Positions 7,417 to 14,652 of a stretch of DNA of 25,485 nucleotides are shown here, in pieces. Both the position numbers and the translations under genes were made by a program. Position 1 is the first letter of the stretch. Each line of letters begins with the position of its first letter. Origin of the DNA: an uncultured Bacilli bacterium (GTDB lineage: Bacteria > Bacillota_I > Bacilli_A > RF39 > UBA660); NCBI GenBank assembly GCA_944327425.1, contig CALVHJ010000005.1:1-25485 (forward strand). Reading direction: 5' to 3'. Below the pieces are notes generated by a model. The model saw only the letters and a list, made by a program, of their open reading frames with translations. It did no database searches and was not told the origin of the DNA.

Positions 7417-8283
7417 CTATTTAATTTTATTTTTATTATCAATGTATTTTTCTACTTCTAGAACGGTTTCTTTAAAATTGTTAAAATTCACATTAAACCA
7501 AGATATATCCATTTGATTGTTAAACCACGTATATTGTCTTTTAGCGTAATGTCTAGAATTTTTTTTGATTAAGTCTTTTGCTTCATCAAGTGTTATTTCG
7601 CCATCAAAATATTTGTATAATTCTTTATATCCTATCGCTGTAGATAAAGCTTTGGAATTTATTTTTTGGTCATAAAAACTCTTTACTTCAGAGATTAATC
7701 CTTCATTAAACATTTCATCTACTCGATTATTAATTCTTTCATATAATATGCTTCTTTCACAAGTAAGACCAATATATATAGCATTATATAAAGGAGTAGA
7801 TACAGGAACATCTAAAGATTCTTTATTTAAAAATCTTACTAATCTTTGACGATTATTCTTATGGATATTCATATGAGGATCTTTTTTTAGAGCAATAGTA
7901 TAAAGTTCTTCATTTGTAAGTTCTTCATAATTATTGGTTGTTTTTTCTTCAAAAGAAAATTCGTAACTGTATAAAGCTGCTTTTAAATAAAGTCCGGTGC
8001 CACCAACAAAGATGATGTTTTTATCAGGAAATTTGTTAATTATCTTTCTAGCATCTAGTTGATAATTATAAACTGTATAATTATCACGAACATCTTTTAT
8101 ATCAAATAAGTAATGAGGTATCCCTTCTTTTTCATTTTCTTTTATTTTAGCTGTGCCAATATTCATTCCTTTATACACTTGCATGGCATCAGCATTAATA
8201 ATAATAGCATTATATTTTTTAGCTAATAAAATACTTAATTTAGTTTTGCCAACTCCGGTTGGACCTATAACAGCTAGAATCAT
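7417..8283 (-). CDS. miaA: tRNA dimethylallyltransferase MiaA
   Basis: This 288-aa protein carries the P-loop GPTGVGKT (residues 7-14), the family signature NADAMQVYKGMNIGTAK, FVGGTGLYLKA (about 93-103) and the C-terminal RHYAKRQYTWF block used for tRNA contact. It transfers a dimethylallyl group to A37 of tRNAs reading UNN codons (i6A37). The product is the substrate of MiaB, encoded at 11383-12798, so the ms2i6A37 pathway looks complete. Its ATG overlaps the mscL stop in an ATGA, which indicates translational coupling. The gap to cca is ten bases. Confidence 0.97.
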   Translation of the reverse strand: MILAVIGPTGVGKTKLSILLAKKYNAIIINADAMQVYKGMNIGTAKIKENEKEGIPHYLFDIKDVRDNYTVYNYQLDARKIINKFPDKNIIFVGGTGLYLKAALYSYEFSFEEKTTNNYEELTNEELYTIALKKDPHMNIHKNNRQRLVRFLNKESLDVPVSTPLYNAIYIGLTCERSILYERINNRVDEMFNEGLISEVKSFYDQKINSKALSTAIGYKELYKYFDGEITLDEAKDLIKKNSRHYAKRQYTWFNNQMDISWFNVNFNNFKETVLEVEKYIDNKNKIK

Positions 8284-8684
8284 TGATTATCATTCTTTTC
8301 TTTTAATAAATCTCTTATTTCTTCTAATAATAATACTTCATTACTTTTTTTAGGTGATTCTTTAACGTTTTCTTCCTCTTTTTTCTTTAAATGCGTAATT
8401 TTATTAATAAATTTTATAATTATAAATATACAAATAGCAATAATCAAGAAATCAATAATACTTTGAATAAAAGCTCCATACTCTATTTTGGTATCCCGAA
8501 ATGTTATTAATAAATTAGAAAAATCAACACCACCTAAAACTAATCCTAAAATTGGCGTTAAAATATTATTTACAAGACTGGTTACAATAGATGAGAATGC
8601 ACCTCCAATAATTACACCGACAGCTAGGTCGATTACATTTCCTCTAGCAATAAATTTTTTAAATTCACTTAATTCTTTTTTCAT
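8280..8684 (-). CDS. mscL: Large-conductance mechanosensitive channel MscL
   Basis: This 134-aa protein of typical MscL length has the N-terminal amphipathic helix and TM1 (KKFIARGNVIDLAVGVIIGGAFSSIVTSLVNN, with the gating Gly-rich AVGVIIGGAF). A short periplasmic loop is followed by TM2 (IDFLIIAICIFIIIKFINKI) and a charged C-terminal helix ending in a coiled-coil-like LLLEEIRDLLKEK. It opens under membrane tension to release solutes after hypo-osmotic shock. It is the first gene of the five-gene operon. It has GGAGGA seven bases before the ATG and a promoter 32-60 bases upstream. Confidence 0.97.
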   Translation of the reverse strand: MKKELSEFKKFIARGNVIDLAVGVIIGGAFSSIVTSLVNNILTPILGLVLGGVDFSNLLITFRDTKIEYGAFIQSIIDFLIIAICIFIIIKFINKITHLKKKEEENVKESPKKSNEVLLLEEIRDLLKEKNDNQ

Positions 8685-8715
8685 ATGTCCTCCATTTCAA
8701 TCTGTTTATACTTTT

Positions 8716-8744
8716 ATTTTATATTAATTACATTAACATTTCAA
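8716..8744 (-). promoter_or_regulatory. Promoter of the mscL-miaA-cca-dnaD-nth operon
   Basis: On the minus strand TTGAAA (8739-8744), a 17-bp spacer and TAAAAT (8716-8721) lie upstream of mscL. The downstream genes overlap or are separated by at most ten bases, with no other promoter visible, so this probably drives all five. Confidence 0.6.
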
Positions 8745-8760
8745 GCTCTTATTTTTAGTT

Positions 8761-8794
8761 AGAAAAAAAGAATAGTTATAACACACACTATTCT
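8761..8794 (-). terminator. Terminator after the 8801-10330 gene
   Basis: On the minus strand an 8-bp perfect stem (AGAATAGT with ACTATTCT, arms 8787-8794 and 8769-8776), a 10-base loop and seven T follow directly after the gene. Confidence 0.85.
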
Positions 8795-8800
8795 AATTTA

Positions 8801-10330
8801 TTAAGTTGCAATTTGGTATGGAGCAGAACTTGAACCATCACCTTCAATTGGAGTATCTCCAGATATCGTAATTACTGGTCTAATTCCACCTGTATTGGTA
8901 ATAGTATTGCCATCTATGTAGTCAGTAATAGAACCATCTGCTAAAACAGCAAAAGAACTTGATTTTCTTTGGCTAGAATCATAATAAGCTGGTGAAAGAG
9001 TCCACCATCTAGTATTATCGCCTGTATATAGGAAGAAACTTGTATTCGCAGCACGGAATGCTCCTCCTGCAAAAACGTATTCATCTGAAGATAATAAACC
9101 GACTTTCTCATCTATTATTGTTCCACCTGTACAATCAAAAGATGGATTATATATTCTTGTATCTGCTCCTATTCTTCGGTATGGTCCATAATAATATACA
9201 CTGCTTGAATAAGATGCTCCTGAGGTGTCTATGCAAAAAGATGAGGTTTCTATATATTCTTCATAATCGGTTAAATAAGTATTATACCAACCTCTAAGAT
9301 TAGTAGGATCTGTCGATGATATACTACCATATAATGGAGAATTTTGGCTGCTATCATTGACATCATTTATATAACTTACAAGAGTGATAGATGCAGAACT
9401 ACTACTAGATGAATTAGTTGTTTTAAATTGCTTTGTTACAATATTGCCATTATTTCTAATCAAATCATCTAGAATCATCCTTATATTTCCGTTTTCATCA
9501 ATCATTAATATTCGCCATGTAAATCCGCCAAAATTAACATAATTATTAGCTATATCTCCACGAAAATAATAAACGGTGCCGTTATTTCTTGTTCCTTCAT
9601 ATAAACCTACTGTTTTCTCGCCGCATCCACTGCTACAACTTGTTTTGTTAAAAGTTGGTGTTTCACTTCCAGGTGTAGAGTTCGCTAAAATCTCGTCTTT
9701 TATAGTTGGCTTTGGTGGTTCTGGTTCAACTGGTTCGTCTGGGGTATCAGGAATATCAGGAATATCTAAGTCCATGCTACTGTAAACCATGACTTCTGCC
9801 TTAAAATTTTGACCCATTATATTATTGCCTGCAGACTCATCAATCCATAAATATAATTCATATGTTTTGCTAGGACTAGTTTCAGAAAGAGTTCCCGTTT
9901 CTATTAAATATGAAGCTTTAATATCTGAACTAATTACATTGCTTGGTGCATCTATTGGTGTCATATCTGATAATTTGTGTACAGTACTTGCATCAAATGA
10001 ATAGTTGATATAAGTCAACAAATCATCATTGGTTGTATCGTAAATATTTAACAGCACATAATAAGGAGTATTATTTTGGCAAGTATTTGTTATCGTAAAA
10101 GAGTATGGGGTAATATTATTAAATGCAGTTGAACTACTCATTGGGTAACTACTTAACATATTAATTGAATCTCTATCCTCAAAGTTAATATTAAAACATC
10201 CAGTTGAAATAATATTTGCTTCTGTTTGGGTAGCATTAAATGATAAATAAGCATAGGTAACACTAATTGCTGCAACAACTACTATTACTATGGACGATAT
10301 CAGTAACGCGACGTATTTTTTGTTGTTCAA
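8801..10330 (-). CDS. Exported surface protein: TasA/camelysin-like N-domain plus lectin-like DUF6273-type C-domain
   Basis: The start chosen is TTG at 10330, because GGTGAT (10335-10340) sits four bases upstream. The 509-aa product opens with KK, a strong hydrophobic helix (LLISSIVIVVVAAISVTYAYLSF) and an extracytoplasmic domain up to about residue 190. That domain is related to the protein encoded just upstream (shared YPMS, PYxFTITNTC, LYLWIDESA, NFxxxVxVYS). A Pro/Asp/Glu-rich linker follows (DIPDIPDTPDEPVEPEPP). The C-terminal domain has CGEKTVGLYEG, FTWRILMIDENGNIRMI, WWTLSP and TGGIRPVITI, the plan of DUF6273/C-type-lectin-like surface domains. No LPxTG sorting signal is seen. It is probably a signal-anchored or SipW-type processed surface protein. 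The ligand is unknown. It is transcribed alone, with its own promoter and terminator. Confidence 0.75.
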   Translation of the reverse strand: MNNKKYVALLISSIVIVVVAAISVTYAYLSFNATQTEANIISTGCFNINFEDRDSINMLSSYPMSSSTAFNNITPYSFTITNTCQNNTPYYVLLNIYDTTNDDLLTYINYSFDASTVHKLSDMTPIDAPSNVISSDIKASYLIETGTLSETSPSKTYELYLWIDESAGNNIMGQNFKAEVMVYSSMDLDIPDIPDTPDEPVEPEPPKPTIKDEILANSTPGSETPTFNKTSCSSGCGEKTVGLYEGTRNNGTVYYFRGDIANNYVNFGGFTWRILMIDENGNIRMILDDLIRNNGNIVTKQFKTTNSSSSSSASITLVSYINDVNDSSQNSPLYGSISSTDPTNLRGWYNTYLTDYEEYIETSSFCIDTSGASYSSSVYYYGPYRRIGADTRIYNPSFDCTGGTIIDEKVGLLSSDEYVFAGGAFRAANTSFFLYTGDNTRWWTLSPAYYDSSQRKSSSFAVLADGSITDYIDGNTITNTGGIRPVITISGDTPIEGDGSSSAPYQIAT

Positions 10331-10358
10331 TTCTATCACCACTATCTCACTATATTAC

Positions 10359-10387
10359 ATTATATAGTATTTTTAGCTTTCCTACAA
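10359..10387 (-). promoter_or_regulatory. Promoter of the 8801-10330 gene
   Basis: TTGTAG (10382-10387), a 17-bp spacer and TATAAT (10359-10364) on the minus strand. The -35 surroundings ACTTGTAGGAA and the spacer element TAAAAATA are also found in the promoter of the paralogue at 11343-11371. Confidence 0.75.
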
Positions 10388-10394
10388 GTATTAA

Positions 10395-10422
10395 ATTAAA
10401 AAAACTTCCAATTTGGAAGTTT
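10395..10422 (-). terminator. Terminator after the 10421-11317 gene
   Basis: An 8-bp stem (AAACTTCC with GGAAGTTT, arms 10415-10422 and 10402-10409) with a 5-base loop runs into a T-rich tract on the minus strand. It overlaps the stop codon of the gene. Confidence 0.8.
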
Positions 10423-11317
10423 ACATATAACTATAAACGAGAACACGACCAGTGAAATTTTGATTCATAACATCATTAGTAGCACTTTCATCAATCCATA
10501 AATATAAATTATATGTAACTGATTCACCAGGATTTAAAGTACCTGTTGCTAAGCTATAGCTTGTATCAATACCTTGTTCTTGTTTTACTGTACTATTTAA
10601 ATCATACTGACTAGCTGTTAATCTTGATGTTGTACCTGCTAAATAAGGGACATATAACCCTAAACCATTTAGAGTTGGATCAGACTTAATATAGGAAGAA
10701 GCACCATCTAGGGAAGCATCAGCTTCTAAATATATAGGAGACTCTGAATCAGATACTATTCTAGAAATTTGTGCTGCGTCAGAAGCTGTTATAAATTGAT
10801 CATTATCAACATCAGCTATCTCATTTTGAATCGCATTAAAAAGTTGAGAATTAGTTACTCTCGATAATATAAGTTGACGATCATCATCAGTTATTGCCCC
10901 ATCAGCATTAACATCACCACCATATACTCTTATTTTAGCATTAGCTGTTCCAGCACTAGTTACGGTGTTTAGTTTGTAATTAATATAACTTGTTAGATTT
11001 GAAGGACTAGCTGTTAAAGTATTTAGTGTAACAATATAGTTGGTGGTTGCTCCTGATGAACAGGTATTAGTTATCGTAAAGTTGTAGGGATTAAGCCTTG
11101 TTAAAGCACTTTCCTCACTCATTGGATAAGTAGCTGCTAAATTAATTGAGCCATTACTTCCTTCACTAAAACTAATCTCAAAACAAGTGGTAGCTAGTTC
11201 ATTGGGATTTGCTTGTTCACTTGCTATAGAATAGTAAGAATAACTTGTACCAACAGTAATTGTTACTAGAATCATAATTGTTAATATTCCTAAAGTTATT
11301 TTATAACCACTTCTCAT
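10421..11317 (-). CDS. Exported TasA/camelysin-like protein with an inserted dockerin-like domain
   Basis: This 298-aa protein has an N-terminal hydrophobic helix (residues 8-28, ending GTSYSYYS). The extracytoplasmic domain is homologous to the first half of the neighbouring gene product (YPMSEES, PYNFTITNTC, YNLYLWIDESA, VLVYSYM). Inside this domain, at about residues 133-190, sits a two-repeat dockerin type I-like segment. Repeat one is GDVNADGAITDDD (134-146) and repeat two is ADVDNDQFITASD (168-180), each with the Asp/Asn spacing of an EF-hand-like calcium loop followed by a helix. Dockerins bind cohesins and calcium. Here it may stabilise the domain or recruit a partner. No cohesin is visible in the window. 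The start at ATG 11317 has GGTGAT three bases upstream. It has its own promoter and terminator. Confidence 0.75.
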   Translation of the reverse strand: MRSGYKITLGILTIMILVTITVGTSYSYYSIASEQANPNELATTCFEISFSEGSNGSINLAATYPMSEESALTRLNPYNFTITNTCSSGATTNYIVTLNTLTASPSNLTSYINYKLNTVTSAGTANAKIRVYGGDVNADGAITDDDRQLILSRVTNSQLFNAIQNEIADVDNDQFITASDAAQISRIVSDSESPIYLEADASLDGASSYIKSDPTLNGLGLYVPYLAGTTSRLTASQYDLNSTVKQEQGIDTSYSLATGTLNPGESVTYNLYLWIDESATNDVMNQNFTGRVLVYSYM

Positions 11318-11342
11318 ATTATCACCTATTTTACTATTTATA

Positions 11343-11371
11343 ATTATAAGATATTTTTATCATTCCTACAA
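11343..11371 (-). promoter_or_regulatory. Promoter of the 10421-11317 gene
   Basis: TTGTAG (11366-11371), a 17-bp spacer and TATAAT (11343-11348) on the minus strand, with the same ACTTGTAGGAA and TAAAAATA blocks as the paralogue promoter at 10359-10387. Confidence 0.75.
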
Positions 11372-11382
11372 GTCCTTTTTAA

Positions 11383-12798
11383 CTAATTTTTAGCAAATAT
11401 TACTTTTTCGCCATCTAAACTGAAACTTTTAGCATCTGTTATATAAACAAGTATGAGTTTTCCTATATCATCTTTAGCATTAGATACATTTACTAACTTC
11501 ATTGTTTTAGTATATCCGTATACTTTATCTTCCCCTTTTTCACTAGGACCTAAAACTAAAACTTCTTCGGTTTTACCTATATATTTCTTATTATGTTCTA
11601 AACTATAAGAATTAATTAGTTCATTTAATTTATATAGTCTTTGTTCTTTTACTTCTAAGGGGATAGTATCTTTTATTTTAGAAGCTGGTGTTCCTTCTCT
11701 TGGTGAGTAAATAAATGTAAAGGCACCGTCAAATTTACATTCGTTTACTACTTTTAAAGTTTCGGCAAAGTCTTCATCAGTTTCATTAGGGAATCCGACA
11801 ATAATATCAGTCGTAATACTTACATTTTTTATTTTGCTTTTTATTTTATTATATAAAGCTATATACTCTTCTTGCGTATATCTTCTCCCCATTAATTTAA
11901 GTATTTTGGAACTACCACTTTGAAGAGGTAAATGAATATAAGGCATGATATTTTCAAAGCCTGCGATAACATTTATCATTTCATCAGTAAAATCCCAAGG
12001 ATGACTTGTGACAAAGCGAACTCTTTTAATACCTGTTTTAGCAACATTTTCTAAGAGTGTAGCAAAATCATAATCACTATCTAAATCTTTGCCATAAGCA
12101 TTAACATTTTGACCTAAAAGTGTTACTTCTAAGTATCCTTCTTCTTTTAATTTTTCAACTTCTTTAATAATTTCGGCCATTTTACGGCTTCTTTGTTTAC
12201 CTCGGGTGAAAGGTACTATACAATATGTACAAAATTTATCACAACCATACATAATGTTTACCCAAGCGGTAAATTTAGAATCTCTTACATAATCCATATG
12301 TTCATAGACATTGCCTTCGATAGAATAAACCTCTATTAATTGTTTTTTACTTTCTTCTAAAATAAGGGTACCTAAATCATTAATATTATGAGTGCCAAAA
12401 ACAATATTTACAAAAGGATATTTTTCTTTTAATAAGTTAGCTACGCTTTCCTCTTGAGGCATACAGCCGCCAACACAAATAATTAAATCAGGTTTATCTT
12501 TCTTTAAATGTTTTAATCTTCCTAAAAAGCCAAAGACTTTATCATGGGCATTTTCTCTTATCGCACAAGTATTTAAAACTACAAGATCAGCATCTTGAAC
12601 TTCTAAAGTTTCTTTAAAACCTAAATTTTCTAATATTCCTTTTATTTCTTCAGAATCATGAACATTCATTTGACAACCGTAAGTTCTAATAAAATACTTT
12701 TTATTTTTAAATCTATCACTTTTTATATTTTTAGCTTCGATAACTTCTACTAAAGCATCAGTTCTTAAACGAGCTTCTTGCATATTTGGTAAATTCAT
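11383..12798 (-). CDS. miaB: tRNA methylthiotransferase MiaB
   Basis: This 471-aa protein has all three parts of the family. The N-terminal UPF0004 domain has cluster cysteines Cys42 (TYGCQMN), Cys78 (NTCAIREN) and Cys112 (GGCMPQE). The radical-SAM core has C-x3-C-x2-C at 186, 190 and 193 (GCDKFCTYCIVP). The C-terminal TRAM-like region covers about 395-468. NTCAIRENAHDKVFG and the PFTRG-K-x-RSR block are MiaB-type, not MtaB or RimO. It adds the 2-methylthio group to i6A37 made by MiaA. The start at ATG 12798 has AAGGACGGTG upstream. A palindromic GTCCTAAGGAC covers the ribosome binding site. Confidence 0.97.
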   Translation of the reverse strand: MNLPNMQEARLRTDALVEVIEAKNIKSDRFKNKKYFIRTYGCQMNVHDSEEIKGILENLGFKETLEVQDADLVVLNTCAIRENAHDKVFGFLGRLKHLKKDKPDLIICVGGCMPQEESVANLLKEKYPFVNIVFGTHNINDLGTLILEESKKQLIEVYSIEGNVYEHMDYVRDSKFTAWVNIMYGCDKFCTYCIVPFTRGKQRSRKMAEIIKEVEKLKEEGYLEVTLLGQNVNAYGKDLDSDYDFATLLENVAKTGIKRVRFVTSHPWDFTDEMINVIAGFENIMPYIHLPLQSGSSKILKLMGRRYTQEEYIALYNKIKSKIKNVSITTDIIVGFPNETDEDFAETLKVVNECKFDGAFTFIYSPREGTPASKIKDTIPLEVKEQRLYKLNELINSYSLEHNKKYIGKTEEVLVLGPSEKGEDKVYGYTKTMKLVNVSNAKDDIGKLILVYITDAKSFSLDGEKVIFAKN

Positions 12799-12819
12799 AA
12801 TACACCGTCCTTAGGACTA

Positions 12820-12848
12820 ATTATAACACGGAATTATAGGGTTTTAAA
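12820..12848 (-). promoter_or_regulatory. Candidate promoter of miaB
   Basis: A perfect TATAAT (12820-12825) has only a weak TTTAAA (12843-12848) 17 bp upstream on the minus strand. It lies in the 59-bp gap between the upstream gene and miaB. Confidence 0.45.
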
Positions 12849-12857
12849 TAATTTTTG

Positions 12858-13514
12858 TTAGTTATTATGTTTTATTTGGTTATATGATAATTTAATAATA
12901 TAATATAACTTTAAAATATCTTTGGTAAACTTAGTGTTTAAATCATTTATTAGACTTTCATAAATATAATCAATGTCATCTATTGCTTCTTTTTGATATT
13001 CATAATATAAATATTTTAATTTATCTATTTCTTTATTTTGATATAAATTATTTAATTCTAATAAAATTAGTTTTTTAGCTTCACTTATTTGTCTTAAGGT
13101 ATTATCATGATTAAGTTCATCTATTACTTCATAATTTAAAGTAGTTTCCTTCATGCCATATATTACTTCTAAAACACTTAATTCATCATCTATTAATAGT
13201 TTACTTCTATTAATACTTAAACCATTATCATTAAATTCTATAGCAATAACATTTTTAGTGTCAGTAAATAAACAAGCATATTCTATTCTTCCTAAATTTT
13301 TTTTCGTACTTACTAATGTTTTGTCTTTAATCATGTCTAGAAAATCCTTGTTTACTTTAAAATTTTTGCTAATAAAATCGAGGAATATTTTTGTTTTTAT
13401 TTTGATTAAAGGAATTTTTTTAATTAATTCTAAATAATCAGTATCATTCCATTCATAAAACTCATATGCCTTGTTTTCGCCCCAATTTAATATTATGTCG
13501 TAATAGTAATTCAT
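12858..13514 (-). CDS. Protein of unknown function, DUF3603-like
   Basis: This 218-aa soluble protein opens MNYYYDIILNWGENKAYEFYEW followed by KKIPLIKI. I associate that pattern with the DUF3603 family of Bacilli, without certainty. The middle contains a beta-rich segment (RIEYACLFTDTKNVIAIEFNDNG), and the C-terminal 80 residues are helical and Tyr/Lys/Asp-rich (ELNNLYQNKEIDKLKYLYYEYQKE). No catalytic motif, signal or membrane segment is seen. The start at ATG 13514 has AAGGCGGAT upstream and lies inside the 3' end of the upstream membrane-protein gene (53-bp overlap), so the two are likely co-transcribed. Confidence 0.55.
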   Translation of the reverse strand: MNYYYDIILNWGENKAYEFYEWNDTDYLELIKKIPLIKIKTKIFLDFISKNFKVNKDFLDMIKDKTLVSTKKNLGRIEYACLFTDTKNVIAIEFNDNGLSINRSKLLIDDELSVLEVIYGMKETTLNYEVIDELNHDNTLRQISEAKKLILLELNNLYQNKEIDKLKYLYYEYQKEAIDDIDYIYESLINDLNTKFTKDILKLYYIIKLSYNQIKHNN

Positions 13515-13713
13515 TTTTTATCCGCCTTTCTAATGAAAAAACAATACATATAATACCTACTACTAATAACCATACTTCTCCTCTTCTACTTATAAATTTA
13601 ACAAATTCTAAAAAACTATACCCCATTGTTAATAAATTTAAATAAATTATAATAAAAAATAAGCCAATACTTGTTAAGATGACACCAAAAATGTAAAGTA
13701 AAACTTTAAACAT
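13462..13713 (-). CDS. Small two-helix membrane protein of unknown function
   Basis: This 83-aa protein has two predicted membrane helices (about residues 4-26, LLYIFGVILTSIGLFFIIIYL, and 46-62, EVWLLVVGIICIVFSL). A basic C-terminal tail (RRIKNELLLRHNIKLGRKQ) suggests that the C-terminus faces the cytoplasm. GGGGAG lies seven bases before ATG 13713. The last 53 bases overlap the next gene, an unusually long overlap. The overlapping part encodes the basic tail, so either the tail is real or the ORF end has drifted. The stop is TGA. No family recognised. Confidence 0.55.
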   Translation of the reverse strand: MFKVLLYIFGVILTSIGLFFIIIYLNLLTMGYSFLEFVKFISRRGEVWLLVVGIICIVFSLERRIKNELLLRHNIKLGRKQGI

Positions 13714-13779
13714 AGCAACTCCCCTATAATTTTATTTCTTAAATTTAAAAAATATTATATAATTAAGTAGGTGATTTAA

Positions 13780-14592
13780 ATGAATTATTTAATTTATATT
13801 ATATTAGGTATTATTCAAGGATTTACAGAACCAATACCAGTTTCTTCTAGTGGACATATTTTTCTTTTTAAAAATATTTTTAATACTAATATGTTTAATG
13901 ATCTTAATTTTGAGATAGTAACTAATTTTGGATCATTTTTAGCTATTTTGTTTATTTTTAGAAAAGATGTAATAGAGCTTTTAAAAGCGTTTTTCTTATA
14001 TATATTTAAGAAGGATTTAAGAGATAAATATAAAAATAAATTTAGATATTGTATGTATATTATAGTTTCTACTATTCCTATAGGTATTGCGGGGTTACTT
14101 CTTAAAGATTTTATTGAAAGTAAATTACAAAATATTACGCTTTTAGGGTTTGCTTTCTTGTTTACGGCATTAATGCTTTTACTCGTTAAAAATAAGAATG
14201 GAAAAAAAGAAGACGATGATATTACTTTAAAAGATGCTTTAATTATTGGGATATTGCAAATTGTAGCATTATTCCCAGGAATTAGTAGAAGTGGAACGAC
14301 ATTAGTATTATGTTTACTGGTAGGAATGAGTCGGAGTACAGCTTTAAAATATACTTTTATTTTATATTTTCCCATAAGTGTAGGAACAATGATTTTGGGA
14401 GTTAAAGATATAATTGAAGCGGGAAATTTAGCTAGTGTTTTTCTTCCTTACTTAAGTGGATTAGTAGCAGCAGGAATTGTGACATATTTCTCTTATCGGT
14501 GGTTAAGTGAAATTGTAAGGAAAGGTAATTTGTGGAAGTTTAGTATTTATTGTGTATGTTTAGCAATATTTATATTTATCTATTTTAGATAA
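13780..14592 (+). CDS. uppP: Undecaprenyl-diphosphatase UppP/BacA
   Basis: This 270-aa polytopic membrane protein has the two BacA signature loops. One is QGFTEPIPVSSSGH (residues 13-26), with the catalytic Glu17 region and the SSSGH motif. The other is FPGISRSGTT (about 164-173), with the active-site Arg/Ser. It dephosphorylates undecaprenyl diphosphate to recycle the lipid carrier of cell-wall synthesis, and overproduction gives bacitracin resistance. Its presence implies a peptidoglycan or teichoic polymer pathway, against a wall-less mollicute. GGTGAT (13770-13775) is four bases upstream of the ATG. A TATAAT at 13758-13763 lies upstream, with no good -35 box at 17 bp. It is divergent from the 83-aa gene and ends at a bidirectional-looking hairpin. 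Confidence 0.97.
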   Translation: MNYLIYIILGIIQGFTEPIPVSSSGHIFLFKNIFNTNMFNDLNFEIVTNFGSFLAILFIFRKDVIELLKAFFLYIFKKDLRDKYKNKFRYCMYIIVSTIPIGIAGLLLKDFIESKLQNITLLGFAFLFTALMLLLVKNKNGKKEDDDITLKDALIIGILQIVALFPGISRSGTTLVLCLLVGMSRSTALKYTFILYFPISVGTMILGVKDIIEAGNLASVFLPYLSGLVAAGIVTYFSYRWLSEIVRKGNLWKFSIYCVCLAIFIFIYFR

Positions 14593-14597
14593 TTAAA

Positions 14598-14640
14598 AAA
14601 AATCAAGGAAAGACAAAGTTCATTTAAATCCTTGATTTTT
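14598..14640 (+). terminator. Convergent terminator after uppP
   Basis: An 11-bp perfect stem (AAAAATCAAGG 14598-14608, CCTTGATTTTT 14630-14640) encloses a 21-base loop. The A and T tracts are part of the stem, so it can end uppP transcription and the converging nuclease gene at 14653. Confidence 0.8.
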
Positions 14641-14652
14641 ATTATGGCATAA

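Noticed and set aside
10421..11317. Cellulosome component because of the dockerin-like segment
   Set aside because: No catalytic glycosidase domain, cohesin or scaffoldin is present in the window, and the segment is internal instead of C-terminal.
13815..14375. 186-codon minus-strand open frame
   Set aside because: It is antisense to uppP, whose signature motifs and ribosome binding site are clear. The antisense frame has no ribosome binding site and no recognisable motif.
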